A DNA stretch of 64,000 bases from NCBI GenBank assembly GCA_034401135.1, contig JAWZSP010000009.1:2356001-2420000 (forward strand), read 5' to 3'. Below the pieces are notes generated by a model, which saw only the letters and a program-made list of their open reading frames with translations, was not told the DNA's origin and searched no databases. This DNA is from Volutella citrinella. Lineage: Eukaryota > Ascomycota > Sordariomycetes > Hypocreales > Nectriaceae. The position numbers and the translations under genes were made by a program. Position 1 is the stretch's first letter. Each line of letters begins with the position of its first letter. Below, piece by piece: positions 18,732 through 29,268 of this stretch.

Positions 18732-20221
18732 CTATACTCTGTCTACTATTGACACCGTTTGTTGGTTGGCGAATATCAGATACGGCTTGCTCTGATATTC
18801 AGCTGGAAATGAGGCAGCTCTACCCGGATTTGCATCTCACGCATTCACAAATACATGCTCTCGACTCTCCGATCCGAAATCACAGGGTATTCAGTTCTAC
18901 AGCCCCCCAATTTCCCACAGCTTCCCTTGCCGACGCGAATATGCTTACTCGCTCAGAGTTGCGAGTTCAAGGGCTTCCACCATAATTACCACCCCTGCGC
19001 AACCCAATCATCTGGGGACGTGCGCTCTGTGTCGAGCCGTGAGATCATAGTCGACTCGTGCCGTAACTCGACTTGGACTCGCGGGCTTGAATAGTTTGTC
19101 GCATTTTCCCTTGTTGGGGATGGTCTCGGCTTGGCACTTTCGTCAGTGACCGTAAAAGCCGTGTCGCCATCACGGCTGGGCGAAGGGATCGCCTAACCCT
19201 GCCCCTGCGGCCATCAAGGGTTATTTGGGCGGGGGGACCGACAGGGTGGACAGCAAGGCAGCAGTGATAAGCGACGAAACAGGCGGGTTGCAATGCAAAC
19301 CAGGTGATCTGACAGCCATGGACCATGCAGCGGCTATCGCCCGGCGCCCGCGCGGGGTGGACGGTGCAGGTCTCACTGCAAGTTTCATGCAGCCCGGCGC
19401 GGAGCTAAAGGCGCAGACGCCGGTGACACTGGGGACCAGCACGGTGATATGGACATGTACGCCGACCTTGTAAGGCTACGGGCTGAGCCTTGGCTTCCCG
19501 GTGATCTGTTCTGACACTAGTGTGTCACAGCACGTGTGGTGGTGTCGACTAACATTGGGTGGTAATCATGCGATGCACCCATCCTCGCCAGGAATAGCAT
19601 CCCTGCCGCCCGCTCAGCGCTAGCTACGGAGCTGGGCAGTATGGCGCAGCCTTGTGTTGGGGATGATGGGGGGTTTGGGAGCGCAAGATGGCGACTCTAT
19701 CAGTATATAGGAGCGGGACGACGCCAATCCACAGCAAACCTGGAGGATCATGGGTTATTCCTGTCGTTGCAATTCCAGAATAGTGGCTTAGAAACTAATG
19801 TCTAATCTCCAAACCTGGTCCACCAGATCCGCTTCGAGGTCAAGCCCGTACATTGACCATCCCGATTAGGCGGCGTGGGAGCAGGGGTCCTGTTTCAGCA
19901 ACGGGGGGATCGATTCCTTCGCCATTCATAGCCACTCACGTACCAGTTGCTGCCCATCTGGTGCGTGTCGGTTAGAGAGGAAGCAGCCGACGGATTGGCG
20001 CCAACCTGCTCAGGCAATTCGTGTCGGCGGGCTTGATATATTCGCCCCAGGAACCGCCCGCAAACCCACAGAGGTGGATATCTTGCTATTCATCCCAGCC
20101 ATTCTTGAGCACGCGCTTTCGCATTTCTTCTTTGCATGCTGCTCAATCCCGCAATCCTCGGTGTCTCGACTGTTTATCGCCGACGAGCTTTCATCTATAG
20201 AGCGCGCGCACCACAGCAGAG
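18732..20221. other. Long intergenic region, no gene supported
   Basis: 1.5 kb without a recognisable gene. Two overlapping frames near 19221-19473, one per strand, lack any motif. Visible small features are a TGACAC-N4-GTGTCA dyad at 19512-19527, an E-box CACGTG at 19531-19536 and a TATA-like AGTATATAGG near 19699. The region must contain the promoter of the membrane-protein gene. Confidence 0.45.
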
Positions 20222-21899
20222 ATGGCTTCATCGCCATTGAGGAAAGAAGAACAGGTGCTGTGGTCGCCGGCCACGACGGCACGCAGCGACGACTTCCAGC
20301 TCGACGAGTATTCGACCCTCGAGGTGGCCGACGACGCCCGCTTCCGCAAGGAGATTGGCTCAGTGCCCAGTACACCAGCCCTTTCTACGTCGACGCGCTC
20401 GCCGCCGAACCCGGCTTTCCAGACGCTGCAGCCCCTACCGCCGATTCAGGATGAGGGCAAGATTATTCACTACGAGGACAAGATTTACGTCCCCGACAAT
20501 GAGGCGAACCAGGACCAGCGGCCGTGGTGGAAGCGGCCACTGGGCATCGCCGGCATCGCCTTGCTGGCGCTTCTCGTGATTCTTGGTGCCGTGCTGGGAG
20601 GTTACTTTGGCAGCAAGGCGAGTCGCGATTCATCTACGCCCTCATCTGGCAGCTCGGGCAGCTCTGGCGGCTCCGGCTCAACTGGAACTTCAACGGGCGC
20701 ACCAAAGCCAACGTCGGCAAGCTCATCACCGCCGGATATCCAGCCAAATTCGCAGCTGAGTGTTGCGGCATGGCAAAACGAGGAGACGTACAGCGTCTAC
20801 GTCGTGTATCGCGCAAACGACAAGTCATTAAAGCGCATCCGATCCATCCGCTCAGGGTCATCCCGCACCTTTCAGTGGGAGAAGGCAGAGACTCTGTCGC
20901 CTGAATATGCGACGAGCGATAGCGCTGCCATGGCACTGGCCGTGAGTGTGGACAAGGGAAACCAGCAGGATCCCACAGTAGGTTCCAACCGCAGAATCGC
21001 ATTGTCTTGACTAGTCGACTAATTCTTGCGTCCAGACTCAGATCGAGCTGCTCTACGTCAACTCGACGTGGCACATCAACGGTCTGTCATACGTCCCCGC
21101 CGGCCCAGCCGAGTCCAAGGGCTTCCAGGCTATGCCCATCAACACCAAGGGCATTGAAACGCAATCAAAGAGCAACATTGCGTCGTACTGGCCCTTCCTC
21201 CTGTACCAAAACACGACAGGAGGCATGAAGATCCTATGGGACGAGGCCAAGGACCGCTTCAAGCCCTACGACATCGAGTTCACGGCCGCAGACCGGTCCA
21301 ACCTCGCCGTTGTGCCCGTGTCGCGAAACGCCACAAAGATTAGCTCCAGCGGGTTCTGGGCAATCTTTTACCAAAACAAGGACGGAGCCATTGTTTCGTC
21401 TGTCGACCCTGGGCATTGGGCCAAGACGCGCGAGGATGATCTTCAGAGCCAGGTCGATTTGTGGAAGAAGAGTATGTATACCTTTCAATGTCTGCTCGTG
21501 ATCAATGCTAACGCAGCAGCAGCCTTCCCAAGGATCTCGCCGGGCAGCGGCAACAGCTTCGCCGCCTTCTCTACGGCCCGAAGCCTGACGGGCACCAAAA
21601 TCAACACATTCTTGCTGTACCAGGACCAGAGCACCTCAGACATCCGACAGGCGTATCTGGTTGATGACAACGGCTGGTCACAGTCATCGCCCGAGTCCCT
21701 CAAGGGGGCCGACAAGGGCACAGACATTGCGTGCGCGTCGGAGCCGGCGTGGAACGCGGAGCGCGACATGAAGACGCTGCAGCTCCAGCCGGCGTCGGAG
21801 CTGACAAAGTGCTACTTCCAAAAGGGCGGCAAGCTCGTCGAGGTTCTGTTGAATGGAACCGACTGGGGGGTGGCCAACGAGGTCCTGCTGCCGGTGTAG
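20222..21899 (+). CDS. Single-pass membrane protein with fucose-lectin-like beta-propeller ectodomain (tentative)
   Basis: Three exons (20222-20977, 21036-21471, 21520-21899; introns of 58 and 48 nt, phases consistent) give 523 residues. There is no N-terminal signal peptide. A 105-residue cytosolic-type N-terminus is followed by one membrane helix at about 107-129 (GIAGIALLALLVILGAVLGG), preceded by basic WWKRP, giving a type II topology. A Ser/Gly/Thr-rich stalk (about 130-175) leads to a C-terminal domain of repeated beta-strand segments such as LSVAAWQN, YSVYVVYRAND, IELLYVN and GFWAIFYQNKDG. This resembles fungal fucose-specific lectin-type beta-propellers; the call rests on overall pattern, not a decisive motif. 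A cell-surface glycan-binding role is inferred. The first exon reads on into the intron and stops there, supporting the splice. Confidence 0.75.
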
Positions 21900-22758
21900 G
21901 CGAGGGCTGGTGTTTGTATTTAATAGCACTTTTATGATAGCGCCTGTAAACAGAACCAAGCGAGTTAATCTTTTAGTTCAAATCAAAACCAAACTATCCG
22001 GATTATCTATAAGCGCCACGAGATGTGACAGCCTGCGGCGTGGGCATTGACAGCCATGTTAACCCGTTCATGATTTCGTTTCGCTTCTTGCCTAATGAGC
22101 GAGAATTGCCAACGTTGACAACAGTGCTGAGAGCCTCAATGAAGCCTGTTGGGTGACTAAAAACACCAGCAGCATCTAAAAACGAGTACAGCAGAACGCA
22201 AAGTGGATAAAGAGCGTGATCAAGATTGATGAAAAGGGGTGACCGTGGGACCTGTGGGTCAAGACTTATAATTGTGATGGACCGTTATAATCTGCTAGAT
22301 ATATTTAAAACTTAGTAGGACAGTTGAACCCTGGAAACGAGATTAGCACATGATTGTCAATGTGTCATTACTTTTGGAAACAAACCAAGGAACAGAAATA
22401 GTTGGCTGCTACTGCTGTAATGCTGCCACAATCAGTACACAAGGAACTTCCGTTCTCTCAGTGAGTGAAAAGGAGCATTCCCGCGCCTGAAATAGTCCTA
22501 ACAAGCTGATCTGTCCGGATGCGGCCGCAAATGGTCAGAGTAGGATTCTGGATCCTGTCCAACTACATCCGCTCATTAGTCCCAGTACTCCTTGGATTCT
22601 CAACCCTGTTGACGAATCATTCCTAACCGAGACAATGGGCAGAGACTCGGACCCTCTCGGACCCTCTTGGGCCATATTGGGGCTTATTTATTGGCTAGGA
22701 TATGGATTGAACTGCATCCATCGATGGGCCGGCGTTCCCTGCTCCCCAACGGCCTGCA
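21900..22758. other. Intergenic region between convergent genes
   Basis: 0.86 kb, locally AT-rich around 22240-22330. It should hold the 3' ends of the membrane-protein gene (+) and the F-box gene (-). No gene, repeat or RNA was recognised. Confidence 0.45.
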
Positions 22759-24771
22759 TCATTTTCGCCTCAACGATCGAACCAGCCGTCTGAGAAGTGA
22801 CGGCGGGTTGTGTATGGCTTCTATCTCTTTGTACATCCGTTGGCGCTCGCGTCGGTCCTCTTGGACATCTGGCTGTTCCCTGTACCATAGATCCCAGTCC
22901 TCTTGCCCCAGGGGCCCGTCCAACGCCGCATGGAGTACTATGTCATCAGCATCAAAGTCTTTGGGGCTCTTGTCCTGTCGTGGCGCCCCTGCGTCTAGCT
23001 GACGCAGCTGAGTGTTCATTTCTATCCCCAAGTTCAGCCAGGCCACACTCATTTGGCGACCTGCTGTCTCGGGATCGTAGACCATCTCGCACTCAAACGT
23101 CACAGAATTGTGCATGGCCCAAGACGGCCCGATGAAGCCATCAGTCGCCATCATTGCCAGCATAGATCTTACAGGTGGTGTTGGCGAGCCGGAGTGAAGA
23201 GTCACACGCTGGATATTTTCGTTGCGCTGCCGTAGATGGTGGAAAAGACGACGCGCGGCGGAGAAGTTGAGGAGAGGCTTCGGGGCCAGCGGCTTGCCGC
23301 CCAATGGAAACCACAACTCGACGGTGCGGATGCTGGGAAAAGCAGCTATCGCGTCAAGCATTTCGTACGGCCATTCGCCAACCTCGTTGGTCCGGTCCAT
23401 GTCGAGACCAAGGTGATCAAGGCAAGGCAGACTCATGCTCAGGTCAACCAAGTCAGACAATCCAACATAGCAGGCCTGCGATTGTCTCCACGGAATTTCA
23501 TTCTGGTGCACCCGGAGCTGCCGCAGCGTGGCAGAAAACTGACCTATTCGCTCGACTTTGCCACCGATGCGGTCCCAGCTCGGTAGACTCAGCCGTTCCA
23601 ATGGCGATACTAAGGTGTCCAGGTATTCTACCACGCTCGAGCCAGGGCCAATATTCAACTCCCTGAGGCGGACGAGCTTGAGTGCCCATTCCTCGACCAA
23701 GTAATCAGGATGGTCGTTTATGCAGGCCAGACGTGACCAGTCAAACGTGTCAGCCCAGTACTTTCCCTCGTACACATCAGCGGGATACCCTGGGTCTCGC
23801 GATGATCCAAATGGATACTCGTATATCCCGATCTCCTTCAGAGCAGGTGGCTTCTCACCGTTTGAAAAGCCGAGGCCATGATACAAGAACTCTAGGCCGC
23901 CTCCAAAGCAGGTCCCTCGGGGATAATGAACATCGACGTGTGGAAGCCTGGTGAGGTTGTGGCATGACAGTAGCAGCCTCTTCAGAAGACGCATGGTGTC
24001 GAGACAGGCTTGGTCTTCCATGTAGGAGACATTGATGGAGAGGGTGGAGAGGGACTGACAGCCCTCGAGGTTTCGCATGAACGCGCGGGCATGGGCATGC
24101 GACTCTTCGAGAGCGTTGCAGAGGAGGGAACTATGGAGTCGGACCAGACGATGACTCGCAGAAGGCAGAGCTGCAATAATGTCTTTTGGGATGGGCACGA
24201 TTGTAGTGCCGGCGTGGTCGAATGCTGCACCGGTGCTGGGCCGGGTGACGTCCCAGTGGATGTCGCGCAAGCCCTTCATGTCGGGTATCATCTCGGCGAT
24301 GCGACCCAGTACATTGCTGCGCTGGGTGTCGTCCTGGGTATTTAACTCCCGTCCAGTCACTCGGAGTGTTCGGATTGCTGCGGTCTGGCCGAGGCGGCAT
24401 ATGAGATTGAGACGCTCGCCTGCCCGCTGAGGATGATCAAGGTTGACGGTGACAAGGCGATGGTGAGCGTACCGGGCCTGGTGGTAGAGCGACGAACTTG
24501 CCAAGGCCACGGACTCGAGTGTCTCGGGGCGCACGTCCCGGAGATAGTGGAAGATGAGGTGGAGAACGGGATCGGGCAATGTGGCTAGGCAGGGTCTTGT
24601 TGCATCCTGCGGAACTAGGTCGCGTGCGGTGATTGTGACGCGAGTGCTGCTGGCACCATTTGTTTGCCGGGCTGTGATGGCCTCACTCGCAGCCAGGTCA
24701 GCCGATGCAGCCGGGTCGTCCGTGCGTGCAGGGAGTAGCCGTGAAAAACGTTGCCGTAGGGGTCGAGACAT
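22759..24771 (-). CDS. F-box protein with leucine-rich-repeat-like C-terminus
   Basis: A single exon of 670 residues. After a variable basic, Ala-rich N-terminus, an F-box-like segment lies at about 58-105 (CLATLPDPVLHLIFHYLRDVRPETLESVALASSSLYHQAR): the Leu-Pro, hydrophobic spacing and later SSSLYHQAR match fungal F-boxes. The remainder is a long alpha/beta region with periodic leucines (for example RLREL, LERLSLPSW, LDHLGLDMD) typical of the degenerate LRR-like domains of fungal F-box proteins. F-boxes dock to Skp1 in SCF ubiquitin ligases, and the C-terminus would select substrates, which are unknown. The next gene upstream on the same strand is another F-box protein, but they share no obvious similarity outside the F-box. 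The start is the first ATG of the frame. Confidence 0.75.
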   Translation of the reverse strand: MSRPLRQRFSRLLPARTDDPAASADLAASEAITARQTNGASSTRVTITARDLVPQDATRPCLATLPDPVLHLIFHYLRDVRPETLESVALASSSLYHQARYAHHRLVTVNLDHPQRAGERLNLICRLGQTAAIRTLRVTGRELNTQDDTQRSNVLGRIAEMIPDMKGLRDIHWDVTRPSTGAAFDHAGTTIVPIPKDIIAALPSASHRLVRLHSSLLCNALEESHAHARAFMRNLEGCQSLSTLSINVSYMEDQACLDTMRLLKRLLLSCHNLTRLPHVDVHYPRGTCFGGGLEFLYHGLGFSNGEKPPALKEIGIYEYPFGSSRDPGYPADVYEGKYWADTFDWSRLACINDHPDYLVEEWALKLVRLRELNIGPGSSVVEYLDTLVSPLERLSLPSWDRIGGKVERIGQFSATLRQLRVHQNEIPWRQSQACYVGLSDLVDLSMSLPCLDHLGLDMDRTNEVGEWPYEMLDAIAAFPSIRTVELWFPLGGKPLAPKPLLNFSAARRLFHHLRQRNENIQRVTLHSGSPTPPVRSMLAMMATDGFIGPSWAMHNSVTFECEMVYDPETAGRQMSVAWLNLGIEMNTQLRQLDAGAPRQDKSPKDFDADDIVLHAALDGPLGQEDWDLWYREQPDVQEDRRERQRMYKEIEAIHNPPSLLRRLVRSLRRK

Positions 24772-25356
24772 GGCAGGGCAAGGAGTTTGAGTCTCGGAGT
24801 CGATAGTCTCTGTCGCAGGCTTGGCCGATGCAGGATCGGGGCTGCGAAGGGCTGCTTCTTATGTGAGAGATGGAGGAGTGGCCATGCTGCAGATGAGATC
24901 ATCCAATCGCATTAGCCATGCATAGTGCTGTGTGGCGGAGTCCTTGCTGACGCCCGTGCGAGATGAGCGGGGACTGGTTACTGCCCGGGGTAAGACCAAA
25001 CGCCAAGCGGCGATAATCCAGCGGCTCGGGCCTCGATGACATCTGGCGGGATTAGATGGCCAGGTTACAAATGCTGGGTGCCAGTTCGTGCATCTACCCC
25101 CAGGCTGTTTCGTTCCCAACCCCCTTGGCTTAACTTGTCTAGGGTCCAACCAGCATCTCCATGGCCGTACAGCTGGAACGAATCACGGGCTGCTCAACAG
25201 AGAGAAATCAACATGCCAGCCTCAGCAGACATTTTATGCATTCTCGTAAAAGGTTTGTAGAAATTGATCGTATTGGAAAACATTCTGCTCTGATACAACT
25301 GACTTGCCCAACGGTCTTGGACACTTGTACTGCCAGGTATTCACGCCCAGGCACCA
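24772..25356. other. Intergenic region between the two F-box genes
   Basis: Holds the promoter of the downstream F-box gene and the 3' end of the upstream one. No gene or repeat recognised. Confidence 0.45.
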
Positions 25357-28037
25357 CTACACAGACTTGACAGTCAGCGCGGCAATCGCTCCGAGTCGAG
25401 TGCGTTTCTACCAAAAGTCAGTCAATTGCCTATAACGTCAGGGACGAACTTACCGGCCCATCTTCTGCTGTGGTGGGATCCTTGCAGGGGTCGATAAACG
25501 CAACCGCAAGCCCAACAATGATCTCGTCTTCTGGAATATTGATCGTCTTGACTCCATAATTCTCATTTACGGTGCTCTTCCAGTAAAACTCCCGACCACG
25601 GTTGGTGGTCAGCTGTATCCAAGTCAGCCTCAACGGTCACAAAGCACTTCAGATGAACATACCTTGAACGAGTCCAGCCAGATACCAGCTCGTGCACTGA
25701 CGCTGACGATGCGCTCGCCGCCAGGCCCGTCAATATCAAAAGACTGGGTACCGTCCTGGGGAAGAGCAGTTCCATCAACTTCCGATTCTCGAGCATAGAG
25801 CGTATCCGCACCCATACTTTGGTCGAAATCAAACTGCAAGTTGCTGATGCTCATTGTATTTACCCTTTTTCCGTCGTTCGTCCCCATCGTCCCACTGGTA
25901 AACTCGTGAATCGTGAGCTTCTTGGCCATGGCAACCTGGCTCGCGTCATTCGCCCAGAGGAATGGATGCCATGGGACAATATCTGCATCAAAATCGTTGC
26001 TGGGCTGCGAGTTGAGCCCTCTGTCGAATTTCCTAACTAGAAGCTGTGGCCAAGCCCAGATTGGCTTTCCCTGGAGATTGCAAGCTGCGGCCTGCCAGAG
26101 GAATGACTCCATCGGGGGCGTGCTTGGGGCACTTGGTATGTCTGACTCGTCGTCGTCATGCCAAGTGCGCGGCGCTGTCATCAGGCCGAGCCTCACAATT
26201 CGGGGTTCCTTGTTGTGAGTCTGCTTCAGAATCAGCCCATGTCTCGTTCCATAAACACTCTGCTACTTACCCCAACTTGGCCCATGACTCCTACGATGAG
26301 CCGACCAACTGGAGCCAACAGTGCCCGCTGACAGTATCCGGCACCAGTCTGCCCAAGCGATATATCACGGCCAGGCGTCCGAATCTAGGTATGTTAGTAT
26401 CGCGTCGGCTTTAGCCAGACACGAGGGAATAGCTCACCGTGATACCCTTGGGCGCGGTATTGAACTCGCCAGCGACGGGTTTCTGCCATGAGCGGTGGAA
26501 GGCCAGGAAGTTCAGCTGGGGTATATGGAGAACAACTCCGCTGATCCATGTGGTTGCGTCCAGATCGACAGACTGCACCTGCACACCTGGCCGATCGTCT
26601 CTGGCTCCAAACCGCCGTTGGCTACCATAAACAGACACCTCTAGTCCAATCAGGTATCCCTTTTGATCCCAATACGTCTTGATCGTTTTTCGTGCCTGCA
26701 GATCATCCCATTTATGGAGCCAAAAGGCCTTTTCCAGCTTCACGTCTGAACCCAGCGGAAACGAGACAACGGGCATGCTGGAACAGTCTGCGAATCGTTT
26801 GATGAAGTCGTCTACCAAACCTTCAGGTGCTGGCAAGTTCTTGACGTAGCGGGCCTTCAGGTCCTGGCACACGCCCCAGATTCGTCGCCGGTTTGCGATG
26901 CTCATATACGTGCCTCGCAGGTACATGCGCGGCTTCGTGGTCTTCTGCGCCCAGAGGTAGAGTGCCTTTGTGCTGGAAACCTGCGGTGCCTTGTCCGAGG
27001 TTATGATATCGTGCAGCTCGAAGAACCAGTCCATGTGCCTTTCCAGGCGCATCTTCCACAATCCCTCATCGTCATGATAGCGACTATGGACGGCCCACGA
27101 TGCTCGGAAAAGGCGGACCATGCTCTTGTGGCTCAACCGCGAGACAATGTTGTCCGTGATTTCGTGAGGCAGGCGAGCAAACGGATCGGACCGAACCTTT
27201 GCTCCCAGACTCTTGTCTAGGGCTGGCATCGCGAACGTGCGTTGGGCTACATCAGCCTCAACAAGTGCCGCCAGTGCCGGTGTCGGCAGAGGCGAGACAA
27301 CGAACATTTCTTGACCGAGAAGGTATTCCCAAAACTGTTCATTAGGAACGCTAATGTTAGTATCGGGCTCATCGTAGTCTATAGACAGGCTCGACGAGTA
27401 GCCGCCCGTCAAGGTGCGCATGACGCTGTATAGCACGTCCTTGTCAACGGCATTCGTGTCTTCGACGCCGGCCAAGGCTCTAGAAAACAGCTTATAGCAG
27501 TCCCAGTGAAAGGGAAAGACGACAGGGTTGCCATGGTCAAGAGAATAGCACGAAGCGGCTTCGACTTCGACGCCTTGAGCGTTTGGGTCGGTGCCTTCGT
27601 CGCACGTCATGCCGCCGTAATCGTCATAATGTCCTGGACCGGAGACATAGGCTCTAGTGTATGAGTTAGTATGATGGAATTAAAGTTGAATGTGTGAGTT
27701 GGGAGGGGGGGTTGCACTTGGTGGTGCCCTGGCAATCTGGGTTGAACCCCAGCACGCGGCAGTTTCTCGTCCAGGCGGTGTCACCGTGTTGAATGACGGA
27801 TGGGTTGTATCCAGACCAGGTGTCATCTTCGTCGTCGGAACCACTCGCCCCGTTGTCCTCAGCGTTCCCGTCGTCCATGGGTGCGTCGCTCTCTGCATCG
27901 CTGTCTTTGTCGCTCGCGGCATCGCTCCTCTGTCGCTGTATGGCCTTCAATCGCGCCTCAGTCAAAGCCTTCCTACGAATTTCGACGTGGTTCATAGGCC
28001 CAGCGCATATTGCGCAGTAACAGTCCCAAGATCCCAT
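25357..28037 (-). CDS. F-box domain protein, six exons (801 residues)
   Basis: Exons, in reading order on the minus strand: 28037-27718, 27653-26438, 26384-26271, 26208-25663, 25612-25454 and 25407-25357. All introns are GT..AG (48-64 nt), and the phases join to one frame of 801 residues. The N-terminus MGSWDCYCAICAGP has a CxCxxC cluster, followed by a Lys/Arg-rich helix, an acidic low-complexity region (about 50-90) and an F-box at about 262-300 (DPFARLPHEITDNIVSRLSHKSMVRLFRAS). The long C-terminal region has LGLMTAPRTWHDD-type beta segments. Unspliced, this locus looks like three or four separate frames; the clean splices and continuous sense across each junction show one gene. A role as an SCF ubiquitin-ligase substrate adaptor is inferred. 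It is the last gene before the AT-rich block, about 0.8 kb from the first repeat. Confidence 0.85.
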
Positions 28038-28817
28038 GGCGGTGCGACAGTGACTTTGATTGCGATGCGTGGGTGTGTTGAAAAGGAGAGAAATGAAATG
28101 CCCGCGGCGGTGAAATTCACGGTTGTCCCGATGGGGCGTGCTAGCAATTCTAGGCAACCAGCACCCTAGCTCTTTGCTTGGCGCTGACACACAGCGATGC
28201 TGTACAGTAGCCAGGGGCAGGGGCCTAGGGCCTGGGATAATATTCTGGAATGGGGCCACCGTGGAGCGCACATGAGACAAGGACGGACAGCCAAAGAGGC
28301 AATAAATGTCATATTTGATAACAGCATACATGCAGTTCGCTTTCGCTTGACACTCTGCTGTCAGCCTGTCGCAGGCATCTAATATTCAATATCTAATATT
28401 CAATGGCGACCAAATCGTCCGTGGAGTCTATAGATCAAAGGAGAAGAGCGGCATGAGATGCCCAAATACTCCAAGCTTCGTTCTGAATCAACAACTTGTG
28501 CCAATTACCAGTACTGGAGACGACCAGAGGATTGTTTCACCACTGTCAGTAACCATAGATGCTGCTGCCCTCATAAATGTGACACATGGCTGTAATAAAA
28601 CCGGCTGGCCCTAACTGGAAACAGCTTCAGAGTTGCTTGATTCAGAGTCACTTGCCTAGGAAGCTGAATTTTCCTTCGTATTACGCAAAACCTCTTTGAA
28701 CTACTCTGAATAGCACTCGCGATGTTCTTCCACATCCGCCATCTGGCTGGAATCTACATATTGAGGATTGTGAGCAGCCTGCGCATCGTTTGAAAGCCTC
28801 ATCGTGACTGGCCTCGG
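28038..28817. other. Promoter region of the F-box gene up to the first repeat
   Basis: Normal base composition and no gene seen. The last five bases (28813-28817, CTCGG) are one half of the target duplication of the R repeat that starts at 28818. Confidence 0.5.
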
Positions 28818-28894
28818 TGTCAGAACCTGACGCTAATGCACTGTACCCATGCAGGGTGCACGGAATGGAAAAACCTGAGCGGCGAACCGTGCCC

Positions 28895-29055
28895 AATCAG
28901 GGTTGGATCACTTAGAGCGCTACCGTGATCCCAGTGATCCCTGCCTAACGGACTAATCAGGGTTGGATCACTTGGAGCGCTACCGTGATCCCAGTGATCC
29001 CTGCTTAATAGACTAATCAGGGTTGGATCACTTAGAGCGCTACTATGATCCCAGT
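28895..29055 (+). repeat. 60-bp tandem repeat inside R copy 1
   Basis: Units start at 28895, 28955 and 29015 with an exact 60-base period; the third is cut short by the LTR insertion. Each unit contains GGATCAC and GTGATCC as inverted arms around a central AGCGCT palindrome, so each can form a hairpin. Units differ mainly by transitions. The R copy at 45871-46337 has about two units. Confidence 0.9.
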
Positions 29056-29268
29056 TATTAGACCCTTTTTTTTAAATTGATTAGGATCTAGCTCAATATA
29101 TATACAACCTTGTTTTTAGAAGGCTAGGGTTAGGTAGTAATATAATATATAAATATAAGGATTATTTTATAAGGATAATATATATTTATTTATAATAAGC
29201 TTTAAATTACTTAAATAAACTATATAATAATAAACTATATTAAGTTACTTTTTATAGCTAGTCTAATA
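29056..29268. repeat. Left LTR (213 bp) of the nested retrotransposon
   Basis: Direct repeat of 35592-35804, same length, about 90% identical with transitions only. It contains the landmark GGCTAGGGTTAGGTAG. Confidence 0.88.

Noticed and set aside
19512..19536. TGACAC-N4-GTGTCA dyad next to CACGTG
   Set aside because: A possible transcription-factor site, but short, single and far from the next start codon, so it is only noted in the intergenic entry.
28681..28896. 71-codon minus-strand frame at the F-box/R border
   Set aside because: It crosses the target duplication into the R repeat, so it cannot be an old gene. No motif.
28895..29055. CRISPR-like direct repeats
   Set aside because: The 60-base units are contiguous, with no spacers, inside a transposon-derived repeat of a eukaryote.
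29115..29135. Telomere-like GGGTTAGG words
   Set aside because: A single occurrence in each LTR at the same position, not a tandem array.
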